Assembly (NCBI GenBank): GCA_003445795.1 | Contig: DMCN01000067.1 | Location: 1 to 6,358, forward strand | Source of the DNA: Gallionellaceae bacterium | GTDB taxonomy: Bacteria; Pseudomonadota; Gammaproteobacteria; Burkholderiales; Gallionellaceae | Direction of reading: 5' to 3' | DNA: 6,358 nt | Part shown: piece by piece, positions 5,310-6,358 of the stretch | Numbering within the stretch: position 1 is the first letter of the stretch | Layout: every line of letters starts with the position of its first letter | Notes under the pieces: generated by a model | What the model saw: only the letters and a program-made list of their open reading frames with translations | What the model was told of the DNA's origin: nothing | Database searches by the model: none | Made by a program: the position numbers and the translations under genes

Positions 5310-6358
5310 ATGTCATCGACCCCTTTGCATGACCCTCTCGCGCCGCCGGTTGCGGACGCGAAAACCGAGGTTAAAAACACCACTTGTTATATGTGCGCCT
5401 GCCGTTGCGGCATCCGCGTGCACATGCGCAACGGAGAAGTCCGTTATATCGACGGCAACCCCGACCATCCGCTCAACAACGGCGTTATCTGTGCCAAGGG
5501 TTCGTCCGGCATCATGAAGCAGTATTCGCCCGCGCGGCTGACCAAGCCGTTGCGCCGCAAGCCCGGCGCAGAGCGCGGTACCAGCGAGTTCGAAGAGATC
5601 AGCTGGGAAGAGACCTTCACCATCCTCGGTGAGCGACTGGGTAAGATCCGTGCGACCGACCCGAAGAAGTTCGCGCTATTCACCGGACGCGACCAGATGC
5701 AGGCGCTGACCGGCCTGTTCGCACGCCAGTTCGGCACACCCAACTACGCGGCGCACGGCGGATTCTGCTCGGTCAACATGGCCGCAGGCATGATCTACAC
5801 CATCGGCGGCTCATTCTGGGAGTTCGGCGGCCCCGACCTCGAACGTTCCAAGCTGTTCATCATGATTGGCACGGCGGAAGACCATCACTCCAACCCGATG
5901 AAGATCGCCATCTCCAAGTTCAAGCGCGAGGGCGGCCGTTTCATCTCCATCAATCCGGTGCGCACCGGCTACTCCGCCATCGCCGACGAGTGGGTGCCCA
6001 TCCGTCCCGGCACCGACGGCGCTTTGATGCTGGCCCTGATCCACGAGATCATTGCCCTCGGCCTGTTCGACCGCGAATTCCTGGTGCGCTACACCAACTC
6101 CGGGCAACTCATCAACCTCGACGACAAGCATGACGAGTTCGGCATGTTCGTGCGTACCGAAGTGGCCAAGGAAGAAGGTTGCTACGACCCGCAGAACAAG
6201 CTGTGGTGGGACCGCAACACCAACAAGGCGGTGATTACCCATACCGAAGGCGCCGATCCTTTCCTGCTCGGCGAATTCAAGTTGTCCGACGGCACTCCGG
6301 TCAAACCCGCATTCCAGATGCTGCAGGATCGTGTCAAGGATTACACGCCGGAATGGGC
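5310..6358 (+). CDS. soeA: sulfite dehydrogenase, molybdopterin subunit SoeA-like (partial, 3' end outside window)
   Basis: N-terminal 349 codons of a bis-MGD molybdoenzyme. SoeABC oxidizes sulfite directly to sulfate in the cytoplasm and gives the electrons to quinone through a membrane subunit. After a short Pro-rich start (MSSTPLHDPLAPP), a [4Fe-4S] motif C26-x2-C29-x3-C33-x27-C61 is followed by Lys63, the usual relay towards the cofactor. GRDQMQALTGLFARQFGTPN (126-145) and GGFCSVNMAAG (150-160) follow, and Cys153 is the probable molybdenum ligand. Later come MIGTAEDHHSNP and WVPIRPGTDGA, typical cofactor-binding segments. There is no twin-arginine signal, which fits cytoplasmic SoeA rather than periplasmic PsrA/PhsA/TtrA relatives. 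ATG 5310 is the first start after an in-frame TAA at 5295; it has no clear Shine-Dalgarno site, so initiation may be weak or lie downstream. The frame is open to the edge. The SoeA call rests on sequence pattern and on the adjacent apr/sat genes. Confidence 0.88.
   Translation, partial: MSSTPLHDPLAPPVADAKTEVKNTTCYMCACRCGIRVHMRNGEVRYIDGNPDHPLNNGVICAKGSSGIMKQYSPARLTKPLRRKPGAERGTSEFEEISWEETFTILGERLGKIRATDPKKFALFTGRDQMQALTGLFARQFGTPNYAAHGGFCSVNMAAGMIYTIGGSFWEFGGPDLERSKLFIMIGTAEDHHSNPMKIAISKFKREGGRFISINPVRTGYSAIADEWVPIRPGTDGALMLALIHEIIALGLFDREFLVRYTNSGQLINLDDKHDEFGMFVRTEVAKEEGCYDPQNKLWWDRNTNKAVITHTEGADPFLLGEFKLSDGTPVKPAFQMLQDRVKDYTPEW

Noticed and set aside
5329..6242. Short frames inside soeA on both strands (such as 5329-5517, 5384-5632, 5811-6242)
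   Set aside because: The continuous plus-strand frame from 5310 to the window edge encodes conserved molybdopterin oxidoreductase motifs, so the others are out-of-frame noise.
1..6358. CRISPR arrays, insertion sequences, tRNA or rRNA genes, attachment sites
   Set aside because: No regularly spaced repeats, transposase frames, terminal inverted repeats or tRNA-like sequences were seen; the window looks like a stable metabolic locus.

Overview
This window carries part of the sulfite-oxidation machinery of a sulfur-oxidizing bacterium. A minus-strand block encodes ATP sulfurylase (sat), an APS-reductase membrane protein (aprM) and both subunits of dissimilatory APS reductase (aprB, aprA). A divergent plus-strand gene, cut by the window edge, encodes the molybdopterin subunit of a cytoplasmic sulfite dehydrogenase (soeA-like). 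Use of AprM rather than Qmo-type partners, the protein sequences and the moderate GC content suggest a betaproteobacterial chemolithotroph of the Gallionellaceae/Thiobacillus/Sulfuricella kind. That placement is inference, because no 16S or other taxonomic marker is present.

Layout: 1-24 may hold the first codons of a further minus-strand gene. 56-406 is an unrecognised small AT-richer minus-strand gene. 407-588 is the end of the apr transcript: a 13-bp perfect hairpin just after aprA, then a good intrinsic terminator at 477-509. aprA (589-2409) and aprB (2409-2891) overlap by one base (TGATG). aprM (2935-3759) and sat (3871-5052) lie upstream on the same strand, so the order of transcription is sat-aprM-aprB-aprA. 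5053-5309 is the divergent intergenic region, with a foldable, riboswitch-like segment at 5128-5224. soeA begins at 5310 and runs off the right end.

How they work together: AprBA joins sulfite to AMP to give APS and passes two electrons towards the membrane, probably through AprM. Sat converts APS plus pyrophosphate into sulfate and ATP. SoeA and its unseen partners oxidize sulfite directly to sulfate. The window therefore encodes both the indirect (ATP-yielding) and direct cytoplasmic sulfite oxidation routes, transcribed divergently from one intergenic region.

Most notable: AprA appears to lack about 24 residues in frame, next to residues 171-176, where the family normally has the last strand and the conserved Gly-Gly motif of the FAD-binding fold. 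This is either a damaging deletion between short repeats or an assembly collapse. Second is the unidentified structured RNA candidate upstream of soeA.
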